Positions 33,526 to 43,329 are shown, counted from the first letter of the stretch. The stretch: 64,000 bases of DNA from Metabacillus_B sp050107715 (GCF_050107715.1 NZ_JBNILN010000012.1:29639-93638); one strand, 5' to 3'. The notes: generated by a model from the letters alone, not told the origin. Numbers and translations are program-made.

Positions 33526-33720
33526 ATGGCAAACAACCAAAACCAACAACAACAACAAGCTGGTAAAACTGCTTCAGGTACAAACGTACAACATGTTAAG
33601 CAGCAAAATCAGCAAGCTTCTCAGGGACAATACGGAACTGAGTACGCTTCTGAAACAGATGCTCAGCACGTGAAAAAGTATAACCAGCAAGCAGAAGCAA
33701 ACAAATCTAAAAACAGCTAA
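33526..33720 (+). CDS. sspE: Gamma-type small acid-soluble spore protein SspE
   Basis: A 64-residue protein rich in Gln, Asn, Ala and Lys from ATG 33526 with GGAGGTGATTACA before it. Two repeats, around ASGTNVQHVKQQNQQA and ASETDAQHVKKYNQQA, are the germination-protease recognition and storage repeats of gamma SASPs. It does not bind DNA and is an amino-acid store of the spore core. The order fabL-sspE-ygaB is conserved. Confidence 0.94.
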   Translation: MANNQNQQQQQAGKTASGTNVQHVKQQNQQASQGQYGTEYASETDAQHVKKYNQQAEANKSKNS

Positions 33721-33747
33721 TTCACACCACTGAATGCAGAAATGCAT

Positions 33748-33876
33748 GAGGGGCCGCCTGCAAGAATTGTGCTTATTTCCGCTGCTTTGTACAAGGGCCG
33801 CTTAATCGTGAGCGGGTCCGGCTGCAAAGGGAGAGAAAGGACGGCTTGCATATGGGCGGCCTCTTTTCATTTTTCA
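33748..33876 (+). terminator. Terminator-like inverted repeat with an enlarged loop after sspE
   Basis: GAGGGGCCGCCTGCAAG (33748-33764) and CTTGCATATGGGCGGCCTC (33845-33863) are nearly complementary and the right arm is followed by TTTTCATTTTT. The loop is about 80 bases, suggesting that an ordinary terminator was split by inserted sequence, or that the arms are only fortuitously related. Confidence 0.5.
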
Positions 33877-34010
33877 GAAGTCAAAAACAGATTTATTCAG
33901 GCTGATCCGACAAAATCTTTCACCTTTCTGCCTTTTCTTCTAAAGGAGCCCGGATAACGCAAAACGAATATATAGGGGAATAGAAGCCGGATTGGGAGAG
34001 GGGCTCACTT

Positions 34011-34265
34011 ATGAGCAAATTTGACGTTCTTGTCGGCGAGCAGCTTAAGACAATGGACAGGCTGCTTGAGCTTCAAAACGAAGTCGAGCGCTGCCAAAAA
34101 ATTGAAAGAGAGCTTGAAAGGCTTCAGAAGAAGGACAAGCTCATGGTTGTCCAGGAAGAAATTCAGCTGATGAAAGCAGAGCTTCACTTTATTCAGCAAA
34201 CGTTTGAAAGACAGACGGAGGACGTTATCAGATCCTACAAAAATCACCCGGTATGGGAACAATAG
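34011..34265 (+). CDS. ygaB: YgaB, coiled-coil protein
   Basis: An 84-residue protein starting MSKFDVLVGEQLKTMDRLLE with continuous heptads. It matches the B. subtilis ygaB product in length and opening and in gene position. RBS GAGAGGGG lies upstream. Function is unknown. Confidence 0.82.
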   Translation: MSKFDVLVGEQLKTMDRLLELQNEVERCQKIERELERLQKKDKLMVVQEEIQLMKAELHFIQQTFERQTEDVIRSYKNHPVWEQ

Positions 34266-34429
34266 GCACGATGAAGGTCATGGTCTTGCAGAAACTCGAG
34301 TTTCTGCCGGTATGGCCTTTTGTTTTCTTTTTCAATCGACTAACTGTATAATGAAAAGAAATATGAATTCAGGCTTCTTGAAATGGACGGAAATCTTTCA
34401 GGAGCTGCTTCAAAGGATGGCGAATAAAG

Positions 34430-34960
34430 ATGGGCTTACCGGCGGAAGGAGAAAAAATACAAATACATAGCTATAAGCACAACGGCAAGCTGCATCGAAT
34501 CTGGGAAGAAACGATGATTCTGAAGGGTACGGATAACCTGATTATCGGCGGCAATGACAGAACGACTGTTGTGGAATCAGATGGACGGACATGGGTTACG
34601 AGAGAGCCCGCCATTTGTTATTTTCATGCTAAGCATTGGTTTAATATAATCGGTATGCTTCGTGAGGACGGGGTCTATTATTATTGCAACATCAGTTCCC
34701 CTTTTGTATGGGATGAGGAAGCGGTGAAATACATCGATTATGATCTGGATGTAAAAGTTTTTCCGGATAAATCTTATATCCTCCTGGATGAGGATGAGTA
34801 TGAAACGCATAAAAGAGAAATGAAATATCCTGGTGTCATTGACCTCATTCTCAGGAAAAATGTAGATAGGCTGCTTGACTGGATACAAAATGGAGAAGGT
34901 CCATTTTCTGCTGAATTTATCGATACGTGGTACGAGCAGTATTTAAGATATTCGAGATAA
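34430..34960 (+). CDS. ygaC: YgaC, DUF402 nucleoside tri-/diphosphatase
   Basis: A 176-residue protein beginning MGLPAEGEKIQIHSYKHNG. The DUF402 signatures WVTREPAICYFH and GVYYYCNISSPF are present, with the acidic cluster YIDYDLDVKVFPD and LLDEDEYE that binds divalent metal. S. aureus homologues hydrolyse nucleoside tri- and diphosphates. ATG 34430 is preceded by AGGATGG. A terminator separates it from ygaD. Confidence 0.92.
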   Translation: MGLPAEGEKIQIHSYKHNGKLHRIWEETMILKGTDNLIIGGNDRTTVVESDGRTWVTREPAICYFHAKHWFNIIGMLREDGVYYYCNISSPFVWDEEAVKYIDYDLDVKVFPDKSYILLDEDEYETHKREMKYPGVIDLILRKNVDRLLDWIQNGEGPFSAEFIDTWYEQYLRYSR

Positions 34961-34962
34961 AA

Positions 34963-34994
34963 ATGCCTGTTGGAATGGTTCAGCAGGCTTTTTG
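34963..34994 (+). terminator. Terminator of ygaC
   Basis: GCCTGTTGGA/TTCAGCAGGC forms a stem with a 4-base loop, followed by TTTTT. Confidence 0.85.
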
Positions 34995-35046
34995 CTTGCA
35001 TAAGGAACACGTGCTTCTGGGTTATCGTCATCATGGGGGTTGAATA

Positions 35047-36792
35047 ATGGGTTCAATAAAGCGTTATATGGAATTTGTTAAGCCTTATAAATGGCACATC
35101 ACGGGGACGGTTGCAATTGGAATCGTAAAATTTGCAATCCCTCTCCTGATTCCGCTTTTAATTAAATATGTAGTGGATGACATTGTCGGAGGCTCTGGTA
35201 CAGCCGAGGAAAAAACAGAGCATTTATTTACCATTTTAGGTGTGATGTTCGGGGTATTCGTTGTGATGCGGCCGCCTGTGGAGTATTACCGGCAGTATCT
35301 CGCCCAGCTGGCTTCAAACAAAATCTTGTTTGATATAAGGGATCAGCTTTTTACCCACCTGCAGAAACTCAGTTTGAAATATTACGCCAACACCCGGGGC
35401 GGAGAAATCATTTCCCGGGTTATAAACGATGTGGAACAGACCAAAAACTTTGTCATGACCGGCCTGATGAATGTTTGGCTTGATATTGTAACCATCATCA
35501 TTGCCATTGCCATCATGCTGACGATGGATATTCCGCTCACACTTGTTTCCATCATGCTTTTCCCGCTGTACGGGTTTTCCGTCAAATTCTTCTATGGAAA
35601 GCTTCGTCATCTGACGAAGGTGCGTTCACAGGCACTGGCTGAAGTTCAAGGGCATTTGCATGAACGGGTACAGGGGATGGCGGTTATTCGCAGCTTTGCG
35701 ATTGAGGACCATGAGCAGCGTCAGTTTGCAGACGAAAACGGCAACTTTCTGCAAAAAGCAATCGATCATACAAGCTGGAACGCCAAAACGTTTGCTGTCG
35801 TGAATACCATTACGGATGCAGCTCCGCTCATTGTCATTGCGTATGCAGGGTATCAGGTAATTCACGGACACCTTTCAGTTGGAACGTTGGTTGCCTTTAT
35901 CGCTTACACCGAACGGCTATACGGACCGCTAAGAAGGCTGATCAATTCCTCCACCCTGCTAACCCAGGCTTTCGCTTCGATGGACCGCGTTTTTGAGTTC
36001 ATGGATGAACCGTATGATATCCAGGATAAGCCCGATGCAGTTAAAGCGGAGAATGTAAAAGGGCAGCTTCAATTTGATCATGTAACCTTTCAATACGATC
36101 AGGAAGAGGCAAAGGTCCTTGACGATGTAAGCCTGGAAGCGAAAAAGGGGGAAACAGTTGCCCTTGTTGGGATGAGCGGCGGGGGGAAATCCACCCTCGT
36201 CAGCCTGATTCCAAGATTCTATGATGTGACGGGTGGCAGAATTACGCTTGACGGAAAGGATATCCGGGACTATGAAGCAACAAGCCTTAGAGGTCAAATC
36301 GGCATGGTGCTGCAGGATACATTCCTCTTTTCCCACACCGTTAAAGAAAATATCCTAATCGGGAAACCGAACGCAACGGATGAGGAAATGGTTGAGGCGG
36401 CAAAAGCAGCCAATGCCCATGATTTCATCATGAAGCTTCCTAAAGGATACGAGACCAGGGTGGGAGAACGCGGAGTGAAGCTATCCGGAGGGCAAAAGCA
36501 GAGGGTTTCCATTGCGCGAGTTTTCCTGAAAAATCCGCCGATCCTTGTCATGGACGAAGCAACAAGCGCCCTCGATCTGGAAAGCGAGCATCTTATTCAA
36601 GAAGCGCTGGAAAAGCTTTCTAAAGACCGCACCACCTTCATAGTTGCTCACCGTCTTTCCACCATTACCCATGCAGGACAGATTGTGCTGATGGAGCACG
36701 GGAAAATAGCTGAAAAAGGAACCCACCAGGAATTGATGGCGAAAAAAGGATTGTATTATAACCTCTTCCAGATTCAGCAGCTTGATTTGTGA
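35047..36792 (+). CDS. ygaD: YgaD, ABC exporter (membrane domain fused to ATPase)
   Basis: 581 residues from ATG 35047. Six transmembrane helices (about 15-310) form the exporter domain. The ATPase (about 335-575) has Walker A GMSGGGKST, the Q-loop, signature LSGGQKQR, Walker B ILVMDEATSALD and the H-loop IVAHRLST. Homodimeric MsbA-like exporters pump lipids or drugs; the substrate of YgaD is not known. The position between ygaC and, after a long interruption, gsaB is that of B. subtilis. Confidence 0.94.
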   Translation: MGSIKRYMEFVKPYKWHITGTVAIGIVKFAIPLLIPLLIKYVVDDIVGGSGTAEEKTEHLFTILGVMFGVFVVMRPPVEYYRQYLAQLASNKILFDIRDQLFTHLQKLSLKYYANTRGGEIISRVINDVEQTKNFVMTGLMNVWLDIVTIIIAIAIMLTMDIPLTLVSIMLFPLYGFSVKFFYGKLRHLTKVRSQALAEVQGHLHERVQGMAVIRSFAIEDHEQRQFADENGNFLQKAIDHTSWNAKTFAVVNTITDAAPLIVIAYAGYQVIHGHLSVGTLVAFIAYTERLYGPLRRLINSSTLLTQAFASMDRVFEFMDEPYDIQDKPDAVKAENVKGQLQFDHVTFQYDQEEAKVLDDVSLEAKKGETVALVGMSGGGKSTLVSLIPRFYDVTGGRITLDGKDIRDYEATSLRGQIGMVLQDTFLFSHTVKENILIGKPNATDEEMVEAAKAANAHDFIMKLPKGYETRVGERGVKLSGGQKQRVSIARVFLKNPPILVMDEATSALDLESEHLIQEALEKLSKDRTTFIVAHRLSTITHAGQIVLMEHGKIAEKGTHQELMAKKGLYYNLFQIQQLDL

Positions 36793-36834
36793 AGAGCTAA
36801 TACGATAAAACTTCATAACTGCGCGCTCGAGCAG

Positions 36835-36878
36835 GACCACCCCAGAAGGCAATTATGCTGAGGGTGGTCTTTCATTTT
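36835..36878 (+). terminator. Terminator of ygaD
   Basis: GACCACCC/GGGTGGTC with a 19-base loop is followed by TTTCATTTT. Confidence 0.8.
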
Positions 36879-36881
36879 GAT

Positions 36882-37278
36882 AAAGGAAGAGCTGGCTGGA
36901 ATTTGCTTTCCACAGATCATATAATATGTGATTGAAAAATCACCGTAAAAAGATAATTCAAATTTCCTTTTTTACGTTCTGAAAGACTGCATTCGAATTT
37001 TTCCAGATGTCATGATTGATCGCTTGAACGCATAAGCATAAAGTACCTTATATGGAAAAAATTACTTATAAATATAGGATGATTCTAACAAGATTCAATA
37101 TAATCCCTTATCGGAATATAGGCTAATACACCCTATTTATTCTGAATATTTACACTAATCAAAAAGTTTGATATATTATTGAAATATAAAGCTAGCTTGC
37201 ATTTTCCACTATCTAAAAGTCTGCTGCATCTTCTACATAATTTAAGTACGGTTCCGATCCCCGAGCATTTTTTTAAAG
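36882..37278. other. AT-rich intergenic region upstream of the peptide transporter
   Basis: No gene is seen. The stretch is clearly AT-rich, with several TATAAT-like hexamers such as TATATTATTG near 37170, and is likely to hold the promoter and regulatory sites for the peptide transporter. No site can be assigned with confidence. Confidence 0.4.
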
Positions 37279-37446
37279 TGTTCGTAAACCTGGCTGCTTA
37301 TTGCAGCTAACATCCGTTTACTTATCCAAGAGCGGGGCAGTGGGCCTTCTCTTAGCTTTGCCGCTTTGGGGGACGCACCTGTCCCGCTCCTCTTAACCCA
37401 GAGTCTCACGCCTAGCGCACATCAACTCCATGCATTAGCAAAGCCT
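37279..37446. repeat. Dispersed repeat with terminal inverted repeats, degenerate copy 2
   Basis: The left end GTTCGTAAACCTGGCTG corresponds to CTGTTAAACTTGGCTG of copy 1. The interior CAGAGTCTCACGCC matches GGAGTCTCACGCC, and the right end CATGCATTAGCAAAGCC matches CATGCTTTAACAAAGCC. Order and orientation are the same as at 4319-4463, with substitutions. Confidence 0.7.
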
Positions 37447-37592
37447 TTTGAAAATAGTTTCTTATCAGGGAAAGGCCAAAACCCGGGATGGCCGGCTGAG
37501 AAAGCCGGTTTCACGTTTTGCCCTGCCTGCAAAAGCAGGTTAATCCGGTTCTGTTCAAAACCGAATACATAGTCCGAAGGGGGCGATGTTTT

Positions 37593-38594
37593 TTGAAAAA
37601 AAATACAGTTTTGTCCGTCCGCGGTCTTTCAGTAGGCTTCAAAAGAGATGCATCTGTTGTGGATGTGGTAAAGTCCATTGATCTTACGCTCAACGAAGGG
37701 GAAGTACTGGGGATTGTTGGTGAGTCCGGGTGCGGTAAAAGTGTGGCTTCAATGGCCATGATGGGACTGCTGCCAAAAACTTCTGCGGTTAGAGGTGAAA
37801 TTTTTTACAAGGACAAAAATCTCCTCAATGAAAAGGAGGCCTCACTCAGGAAAATAAGGGGAAATGAGATGGCGATGATTTTCCAGGAGCCGATGACGTC
37901 ATTGAATCCGCTCCTGAAAATTGGCGAGCAGCTTATGGAAGCATACAGGATTCATAAGCGATGCTCAAAGAAGGAGGCAAGAAATCAGGCGGTGGAAATG
38001 CTGAGACTTGTTGGGATGCCGAGGCCTGAAGCACTGCTCAGCGACTATCCGCACCAGCTTTCAGGAGGCATGCGCCAGCGTGTGATGATTGCAATGGCGA
38101 TGATATGCAGGCCTGGAGTACTCATCGCTGATGAGCCGACAACGGCATTGGACGTTACAATTCAATCTCAGATTTTAGCTTTGATGAAGGATCTGAATAA
38201 AAAAATGAACACCTCTATCCTCCTGATCACTCACGATTTAGGGGTGGTGGCTCAAGTATGTGACCGTGTTGCGATTATGTATGCAGGACAGATTGCAGAA
38301 GAAGGAGATGTTAATGCGATTTTTTCATCTCCAAAGCACCCTTATACAAGGGGGCTTCTCCAATCTGTTCCAGATATCCGGACAAAAAAGGAAAAGCTTT
38401 TTTCCATCGAAGGCCAGGTTCCAAAGCCCGGAAGCATTAAGAAAGGCTGTCCGTTTGCCAACCGGTGTGAATTTGTTCAGCCGGTATGTCTTGAGGAAGA
38501 TCCGGTCTTGATTGAACACGGCCAGCAGAAGGTTCGGTGCTGGCTCTACAAAGAGGAGGTTGCGTTGCTTGAGTCAGCCATTGCTAGAGATTGA
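37593..38594 (+). CDS. Peptide ABC transporter ATPase, OppD/DppD type
   Basis: About 333 residues from TTG 37593, with AAGGGGG 10 bases upstream. Walker A GESGCGKSV, signature LSGGMRQR, Walker B VLIADEPTTALD and the C-terminal oligopeptide domain CPFANRCEFVQPVCLEEDP are all present. The CXnC pair in that domain is a characteristic Fe-S-like or structural motif of OppD/DppD. It energises uptake of di- or oligopeptides (or nickel) with the neighbouring four genes. Its 3' end overlaps the start of the partner ATPase gene. Confidence 0.92.
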   Translation: MKKNTVLSVRGLSVGFKRDASVVDVVKSIDLTLNEGEVLGIVGESGCGKSVASMAMMGLLPKTSAVRGEIFYKDKNLLNEKEASLRKIRGNEMAMIFQEPMTSLNPLLKIGEQLMEAYRIHKRCSKKEARNQAVEMLRLVGMPRPEALLSDYPHQLSGGMRQRVMIAMAMICRPGVLIADEPTTALDVTIQSQILALMKDLNKKMNTSILLITHDLGVVAQVCDRVAIMYAGQIAEEGDVNAIFSSPKHPYTRGLLQSVPDIRTKKEKLFSIEGQVPKPGSIKKGCPFANRCEFVQPVCLEEDPVLIEHGQQKVRCWLYKEEVALLESAIARD

Positions 38595-39537
38595 AGACTT
38601 AAAAAAAGTGTATACGAGCCACAAAGGGGTTTTAAAACGCACTAGGACTGATGTAACCGCGGTCGATGGCATCGGACTCAGCATAAAAACCGGTGAAACA
38701 CTGGGAGTGGTGGGAGAATCAGGCTGCGGGAAATCGACACTCGGCCGTCTGATCACAAGACTGACTGAGCCGACTTCCGGAGCGGTCCGGTTCGATGGAC
38801 AATCTCTCTTTGAACTAAATCAAAGGGAAATGAAGGCAGTCAGGCGGGACATGCAAATGGTGTTTCAGGATCCCTATGCGTCCCTGAATCCGAGGCAGCA
38901 GGTTCAGTCCATTTTGGAAGAACCGCTGATCGTCCATAAAATAGGATCCAAGAGTGAAAGAAAAGACAAGGTCGCCGAGATCATGAAAATTGCAGGGTTT
39001 GACCCGGACCTCGGAAATAGATACCCACACCAATTCAGCGGTGGGCAAAGGCAGCGGATTGGAATTGCCAGAGCGCTTATGACAAACCCAAAGCTGATCA
39101 TTGCGGATGAGCCGGTATCAGCACTTGATGTGTCCATTCAGGCTCAGATTCTGAATCTGCTAACGGAGCTGCAGGGAACCTTTTCACTGACCTATCTATT
39201 TATCTCCCATGATCTGGGGGTTGTCAGACATATCAGCGACCGGGTTGCGGTGATGTATCTTGGCAGGCTGGCGGAGCTTTCAGACAGTGAATCAATGTAC
39301 CGGAACCCGCTGCATCCATATACGGAAGCTCTGCTTTCGAGTGTACCGGTTGCTGAACCTGCAGGAAGGCAGGAACCGATTGTCATAAAAGGAGACATGC
39401 CGAATCCCGCCAATCCTCCTGCAGGGTGTGCGTTCCATACCAGATGCCCGAAAGTGATGGACATTTGCAAAAAAGTGAAGCCGGATCTTTTTCCGGCAGG
39501 GGAAGGTCGTTTCGCTGCCTGCCATTTGTACGCATGA
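38569..39537 (+). CDS. Peptide ABC transporter ATPase, OppF/DppF type
   Basis: About 322 residues from TTG 38569, with AGAGGAGG 9 bases upstream; it overlaps the previous gene by 26 bases, coupling expression of the two ATPases. Motifs are Walker A GESGCGKST, signature FSGGQRQR, Walker B LIIADEPVSALD and a C-terminal GCAFHTRCPKVMDIC domain. The two ATPases form the heterodimer of an Opp/Dpp system. Confidence 0.92.
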   Translation: MSQPLLEIEDLKKVYTSHKGVLKRTRTDVTAVDGIGLSIKTGETLGVVGESGCGKSTLGRLITRLTEPTSGAVRFDGQSLFELNQREMKAVRRDMQMVFQDPYASLNPRQQVQSILEEPLIVHKIGSKSERKDKVAEIMKIAGFDPDLGNRYPHQFSGGQRQRIGIARALMTNPKLIIADEPVSALDVSIQAQILNLLTELQGTFSLTYLFISHDLGVVRHISDRVAVMYLGRLAELSDSESMYRNPLHPYTEALLSSVPVAEPAGRQEPIVIKGDMPNPANPPAGCAFHTRCPKVMDICKKVKPDLFPAGEGRFAACHLYA

Positions 39538-39582
39538 GCAGCGTGAATGATAGATAAGGCCAACACAATAGGGGGGAAACAA

Positions 39583-41187
39583 ATGGTGAGAAGGAAAAGT
39601 TCCAGGGTTGCGGTCATTTTCATTCTTATTCTTTCACTCGTGCTATCCGCATGCAGCAATTCAGCCGGCGGGGATGGCGAAGGCGGAGAAAAAGCAAACG
39701 GGAAAGATACGCTCATTTATGGAAGGGGCGGGGATTCCACTTCACTCGATCCGATTACGACAACTGAAGGGGAAGCATTTAAGGTAACAGAGAATATTTA
39801 TGAAAGTCTATTAAGCTACAGCGAAAAAGATACAACGATTGAAGCTGGTCTTGCGGAGAAATGGGAAACCTCCGAAGATGGTCTGACTTATACCTTCCAA
39901 TTGCGGAAAGGGGTTAAATTTCACGATGGCACGGATTTTAATGCCGAAGCCGTTGTATTCAATTTTGACCGCTGGATGAACGGAGATGCAGAAAAATTCC
40001 CGTATTATACAATGTTCGGAGGGTTTAAAAAGGATGAAGGACATGTCATTCAGGAAGTGAAGGCGGTGGATGAACATACTGTAGAATTTAAACTGAAGCG
40101 TCCGCAGGCACCATTCCTTAAAAATGTAGCAATGTCTCCGTTCGGAATCGCCAGTCCCGCTGCGGTTGAAAAATATGGTGATGATTTAAGAGCAAACCCT
40201 GTCGGTACAGGCCCCTTTAAGTTTGTCGAATGGAAAGCTAATGACCGGATTGTGCTTGAGAAATACGAGGATTACTGGATGGAAGGCTTTCCAAAGCTGA
40301 AACAGGTCGTATTTAAAACCATTCCGGAAAATTCAGCAAGGCTGAATGCCCTGCAAACAGGAGAAATTGATTTAATGGATGGCTTAAATCCATCTGATCT
40401 TTCTAAAGTAAAAGGCGATCAAAATCTTCAGCTGTTTGAACGGCCTTCCATGAACGTAGGGTATGTAGGGTTAAATGTGACAAGGAAGCCGCTTGATAAT
40501 AAGCTGGTCAGACAGGCGCTAAACCATGCAGTCGACAAAAAAGCCATTATTGACTCTTTCTACGGAGGTTTTGCTGAGCCCGCGAAAAACCCGATGCCTC
40601 CATCACTCGAAGGATATGATGATTCGATTGAAGAATATCCATATGATCCTGAAAAAGCAAAGGCTTTGCTCAAGGAAGCAGGCTTTGCGGATGGATTTGA
40701 AATGGAGCTGTGGGCCATGCCGGTAGCGCGTCCCTATATGCCGGAAGGAATGAAAATTGCCGAGGTGCTGCAGTCAAGCTTTGAAAAAATCGGTGTTAAA
40801 TCTAAGATCGTAACGTATGACTGGCCGACTTATCTGGATAAAGCCAGCAAGGGGGAGGCCGACTCGTTCCTGCTGGGCTGGACGGGAGATAATGGAGATC
40901 CGGACAACTTCATTTATACCCTTCTGGATAAAGACAGTATTGGAAGCAACAATTACACTTACTACGGTAATCCGGAGCTGCATGACATTCTGATCGAAGC
41001 ACAGACAGAGACGGACCAGGAAAAACGCAACGAGCTTTATAAAAAAGCTCAAGCGATTGTGCACGATGAATCCCCTTGGATACCGCTTGTCCACTCAACA
41101 CCGATGATGGCGGGGATGTCGGATATCGCTAACTTTGTTCCGCATCCAACAGGCACGGATCTCTTTACAAAAGTCGAATTTAAGTAA
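39583..41187 (+). CDS. Peptide-binding lipoprotein (SBP_bac_5)
   Basis: About 534 residues from ATG 39583, with GGGGGG 6 bases upstream. The signal peptide ends in the lipobox LSAC (Cys about residue 24), so the protein is lipid-anchored outside the membrane. The SBP family-5 signature is visible around TISDGLTYTFQLRKGVKFHDGT-like text (about residues 98-118, written here as TSEDGLTYTFQL and GVKFHDGT). It captures peptides for the transporter. DPDNFIYTLLD and ETDQEKRNELY are typical of DppA/OppA. Confidence 0.92.
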   Translation: MVRRKSSRVAVIFILILSLVLSACSNSAGGDGEGGEKANGKDTLIYGRGGDSTSLDPITTTEGEAFKVTENIYESLLSYSEKDTTIEAGLAEKWETSEDGLTYTFQLRKGVKFHDGTDFNAEAVVFNFDRWMNGDAEKFPYYTMFGGFKKDEGHVIQEVKAVDEHTVEFKLKRPQAPFLKNVAMSPFGIASPAAVEKYGDDLRANPVGTGPFKFVEWKANDRIVLEKYEDYWMEGFPKLKQVVFKTIPENSARLNALQTGEIDLMDGLNPSDLSKVKGDQNLQLFERPSMNVGYVGLNVTRKPLDNKLVRQALNHAVDKKAIIDSFYGGFAEPAKNPMPPSLEGYDDSIEEYPYDPEKAKALLKEAGFADGFEMELWAMPVARPYMPEGMKIAEVLQSSFEKIGVKSKIVTYDWPTYLDKASKGEADSFLLGWTGDNGDPDNFIYTLLDKDSIGSNNYTYYGNPELHDILIEAQTETDQEKRNELYKKAQAIVHDESPWIPLVHSTPMMAGMSDIANFVPHPTGTDLFTKVEFK

Positions 41188-41193
41188 CGTATG

Positions 41194-41226
41194 AAAAGGG
41201 AGGAGTGCAAGCTCCTCCCTTTTTTA
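41194..41226 (+). terminator. Intra-operon terminator after the binding-protein gene
   Basis: AAAAGGGAGGAG/CTCCTCCCTTTTT forms a strong stem. It probably lowers expression of the permease genes relative to the binding protein, a usual arrangement in peptide transporter operons. Confidence 0.88.
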
Positions 41227-41325
41227 AAACGCTGACCATCAGATCGCTTGACGGCTGCGAAGATTCACCGACTCTCATCAAAAGGAATCATCGTGTTTGA
41301 AAACATAATGGAAGGAGATGCGGGT

Positions 41326-42327
41326 ATGCTGTCTTATTCCCTTAAGCGCATCGGAATGCTGGTGCCGGTTCTGCTTGGTATGACCATCATCGTTTTTGCC
41401 ATCATACGGGCCATTCCCGGGGACCCGGCCCAGGTTATTTTAGGGCAAAGGGCGACAGAGGAAGCCGTCCAGCAGCTGACGGTAAAACTTGGACTTGATC
41501 AGCCCGTTTATATGCAGTACGGTTCTTATCTGCTTGATTTGCTCTCAGGAAATTTAGGAGAATCCATCCGTACCGGAGAAGCCATTACAAAAGAAATAAT
41601 GCCCTATCTGGCAGCCACTGCTGAGCTGACTGTATTTGCAATGGTGGTTGCCATCGCAGTCGGGGTCAATGCGGGAATCATCAGCGCCTGGTTTCAGCGG
41701 TCCTGGTTCGACTACCTTGCTATGATGATCGCACTGATCGGAATTTCCATGCCGATTTTCTGGCTTGGATTGATGGAACAATGGTTCTTCTCCATTCAGC
41801 TTGACTGGCTGCCCACAACAGGCCGGGAAAATATACGGAATCCTGTTGATTCCATCACAAATTTATATTTAATCGACACCCTTATTCAAGGGAGATTCGA
41901 TCAGTTTGGGGAAGTATTTAAGCATTTAATCCTTCCGGGCACCGCACTGGCGACAATTCCGATGGCGATTATCGCAAGAATTACCCGTTCAAGCATGATT
42001 GAAGTGCTGAATGCTGATTACATAAGGACTGCCCGTGCAAAGGGCTTAAGAATGAGCTGGGTCGTATACCGCCATGCATTGAAGAATGCCGTTATTCCGA
42101 TTTTGACAGTCATTGGCCTGCAGACCGGCCTGCTGCTCGGCGGAGCCATCCTCACTGAGACCATTTTCGGCTGGCCGGGCCTCGGACGATATGTTGTGGA
42201 AGCCATCGGCTACCGCGATTATCCGGTCATCCAGTCTGGAATCCTGGTCATTGCACTCATCTTTGTACTAGTCAATCTGGTCGTGGATCTGCTGTATGCA
42301 GCCATAGATCCTCGTATTAAATACTAA
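41326..42327 (+). CDS. Peptide ABC transporter permease, DppB/OppB type
   Basis: About 333 residues from ATG 41326, with AAGGAG 10 bases upstream. Six transmembrane helices are predicted. The sequence includes AIPGDPAQVILGQRAT after the first helix and the EAA loop YIRTARAKGLRMSWVVYRHA, which contacts the ATPase. It forms the channel with the next gene's product. Confidence 0.92.
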   Translation: MLSYSLKRIGMLVPVLLGMTIIVFAIIRAIPGDPAQVILGQRATEEAVQQLTVKLGLDQPVYMQYGSYLLDLLSGNLGESIRTGEAITKEIMPYLAATAELTVFAMVVAIAVGVNAGIISAWFQRSWFDYLAMMIALIGISMPIFWLGLMEQWFFSIQLDWLPTTGRENIRNPVDSITNLYLIDTLIQGRFDQFGEVFKHLILPGTALATIPMAIIARITRSSMIEVLNADYIRTARAKGLRMSWVVYRHALKNAVIPILTVIGLQTGLLLGGAILTETIFGWPGLGRYVVEAIGYRDYPVIQSGILVIALIFVLVNLVVDLLYAAIDPRIKY

Positions 42328-42340
42328 GGAGGGGATCATC

Positions 42341-43231
42341 TTGGGAGAACCGCAGCTGACGGCACCTGTTCAGCCTCACGAAGAAAAACCGCTAAGCCCG
42401 TTTCAGGAAGGACTCCGCTCGTTTGTAAAAAACAAAATCGCGGTGGCAGGTACAGGGATTGTCCTGTTTTTTATCCTCGTTGCGATTTTGTCGCCGCTGA
42501 TTGCACCTTACGGGATTAACGAGCAGGACTTAACCAAACGCCTTTTGCCGCCTTCATCAGAGCATTGGCTTGGCACAGATGACTTTGGTAGGGATATTTT
42601 CTCAAGAGTCGTCCATGGAGCGAAAATATCATTATTTGTCGGTTTTTTCGCTGTCCTCGGCTCCGTAATCATTGGCTGCCTTCTCGGGATCATTGCCGGC
42701 TATTATGGCAAATGGGCAGACACTATTATTTCAAGGCTGTTTGATATTATGCTCGCCTTCCCTAGTATTCTGCTTGCCATTGCCATTATTTCTGTTCTCG
42801 GTCCATCGCTGCAAAATGCATTAATCGCCATCGCCATTATAAACATCCCGAACTTCGGGCGCCTTCTTCGTGCTAAAGTACTGAGCGTGAAAGAGGAGGA
42901 CTATATAATGGCCGCCAAATCAATTGGGATGAAGGATTCGCGCATCCTGCTGAGGCATGTCCTGCCAAACAGCTTTTCTCCAATCATCGTACAGGCAAGC
43001 TTGGCGGTTGCTACAGCCATCATTGAAGCGGCTGCCCTTGGTTTTCTTGGCCTGGGCGCTCAGGCTCCGAGCCCGGAATGGGGAAAAATGCTTTCAGATT
43101 CCAAGCAGTATTTGATTCAGGCTCCCTGGACAATGGTCTTTCCCGGCCTGGCCATTATGCTGACGGTCCTCGGGTTTAATCTAATGGGGGACGGACTGAG
43201 AGATGCTCTGGACCCAAAATCAAAGAACTGA
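42341..43231 (+). CDS. Peptide ABC transporter permease, DppC/OppC type
   Basis: 296 residues from TTG 42341 with AAGGAGGGG before it. An N-terminal cytoplasmic tail, six helices, HWLGTDDFGRDIFSRVVHGA (the OppC hallmark) and the EAA loop YIMAAKSIGMKDSRILLRHV are present. The order D-F-A-B-C completes one transport system. Confidence 0.92.
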   Translation: MGEPQLTAPVQPHEEKPLSPFQEGLRSFVKNKIAVAGTGIVLFFILVAILSPLIAPYGINEQDLTKRLLPPSSEHWLGTDDFGRDIFSRVVHGAKISLFVGFFAVLGSVIIGCLLGIIAGYYGKWADTIISRLFDIMLAFPSILLAIAIISVLGPSLQNALIAIAIINIPNFGRLLRAKVLSVKEEDYIMAAKSIGMKDSRILLRHVLPNSFSPIIVQASLAVATAIIEAAALGFLGLGAQAPSPEWGKMLSDSKQYLIQAPWTMVFPGLAIMLTVLGFNLMGDGLRDALDPKSKN

Positions 43232-43250
43232 TTGAGTTTAATTGAGATGG

Positions 43251-43282
43251 AATCCGGCGGAGCTGACAGGCTTTGCCGGATT
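43251..43282 (+). terminator. Weak terminator after the peptide transporter genes
   Basis: AATCCGGC/GCCGGATT is a perfect 8-bp stem with a 16-base loop and is followed by TTTTCT. Confidence 0.55.
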
Positions 43283-43329
43283 TTCTGGTGAAATGGATAG
43301 ATACCGAACTGTGCGGAGGTTAAGGAAAA

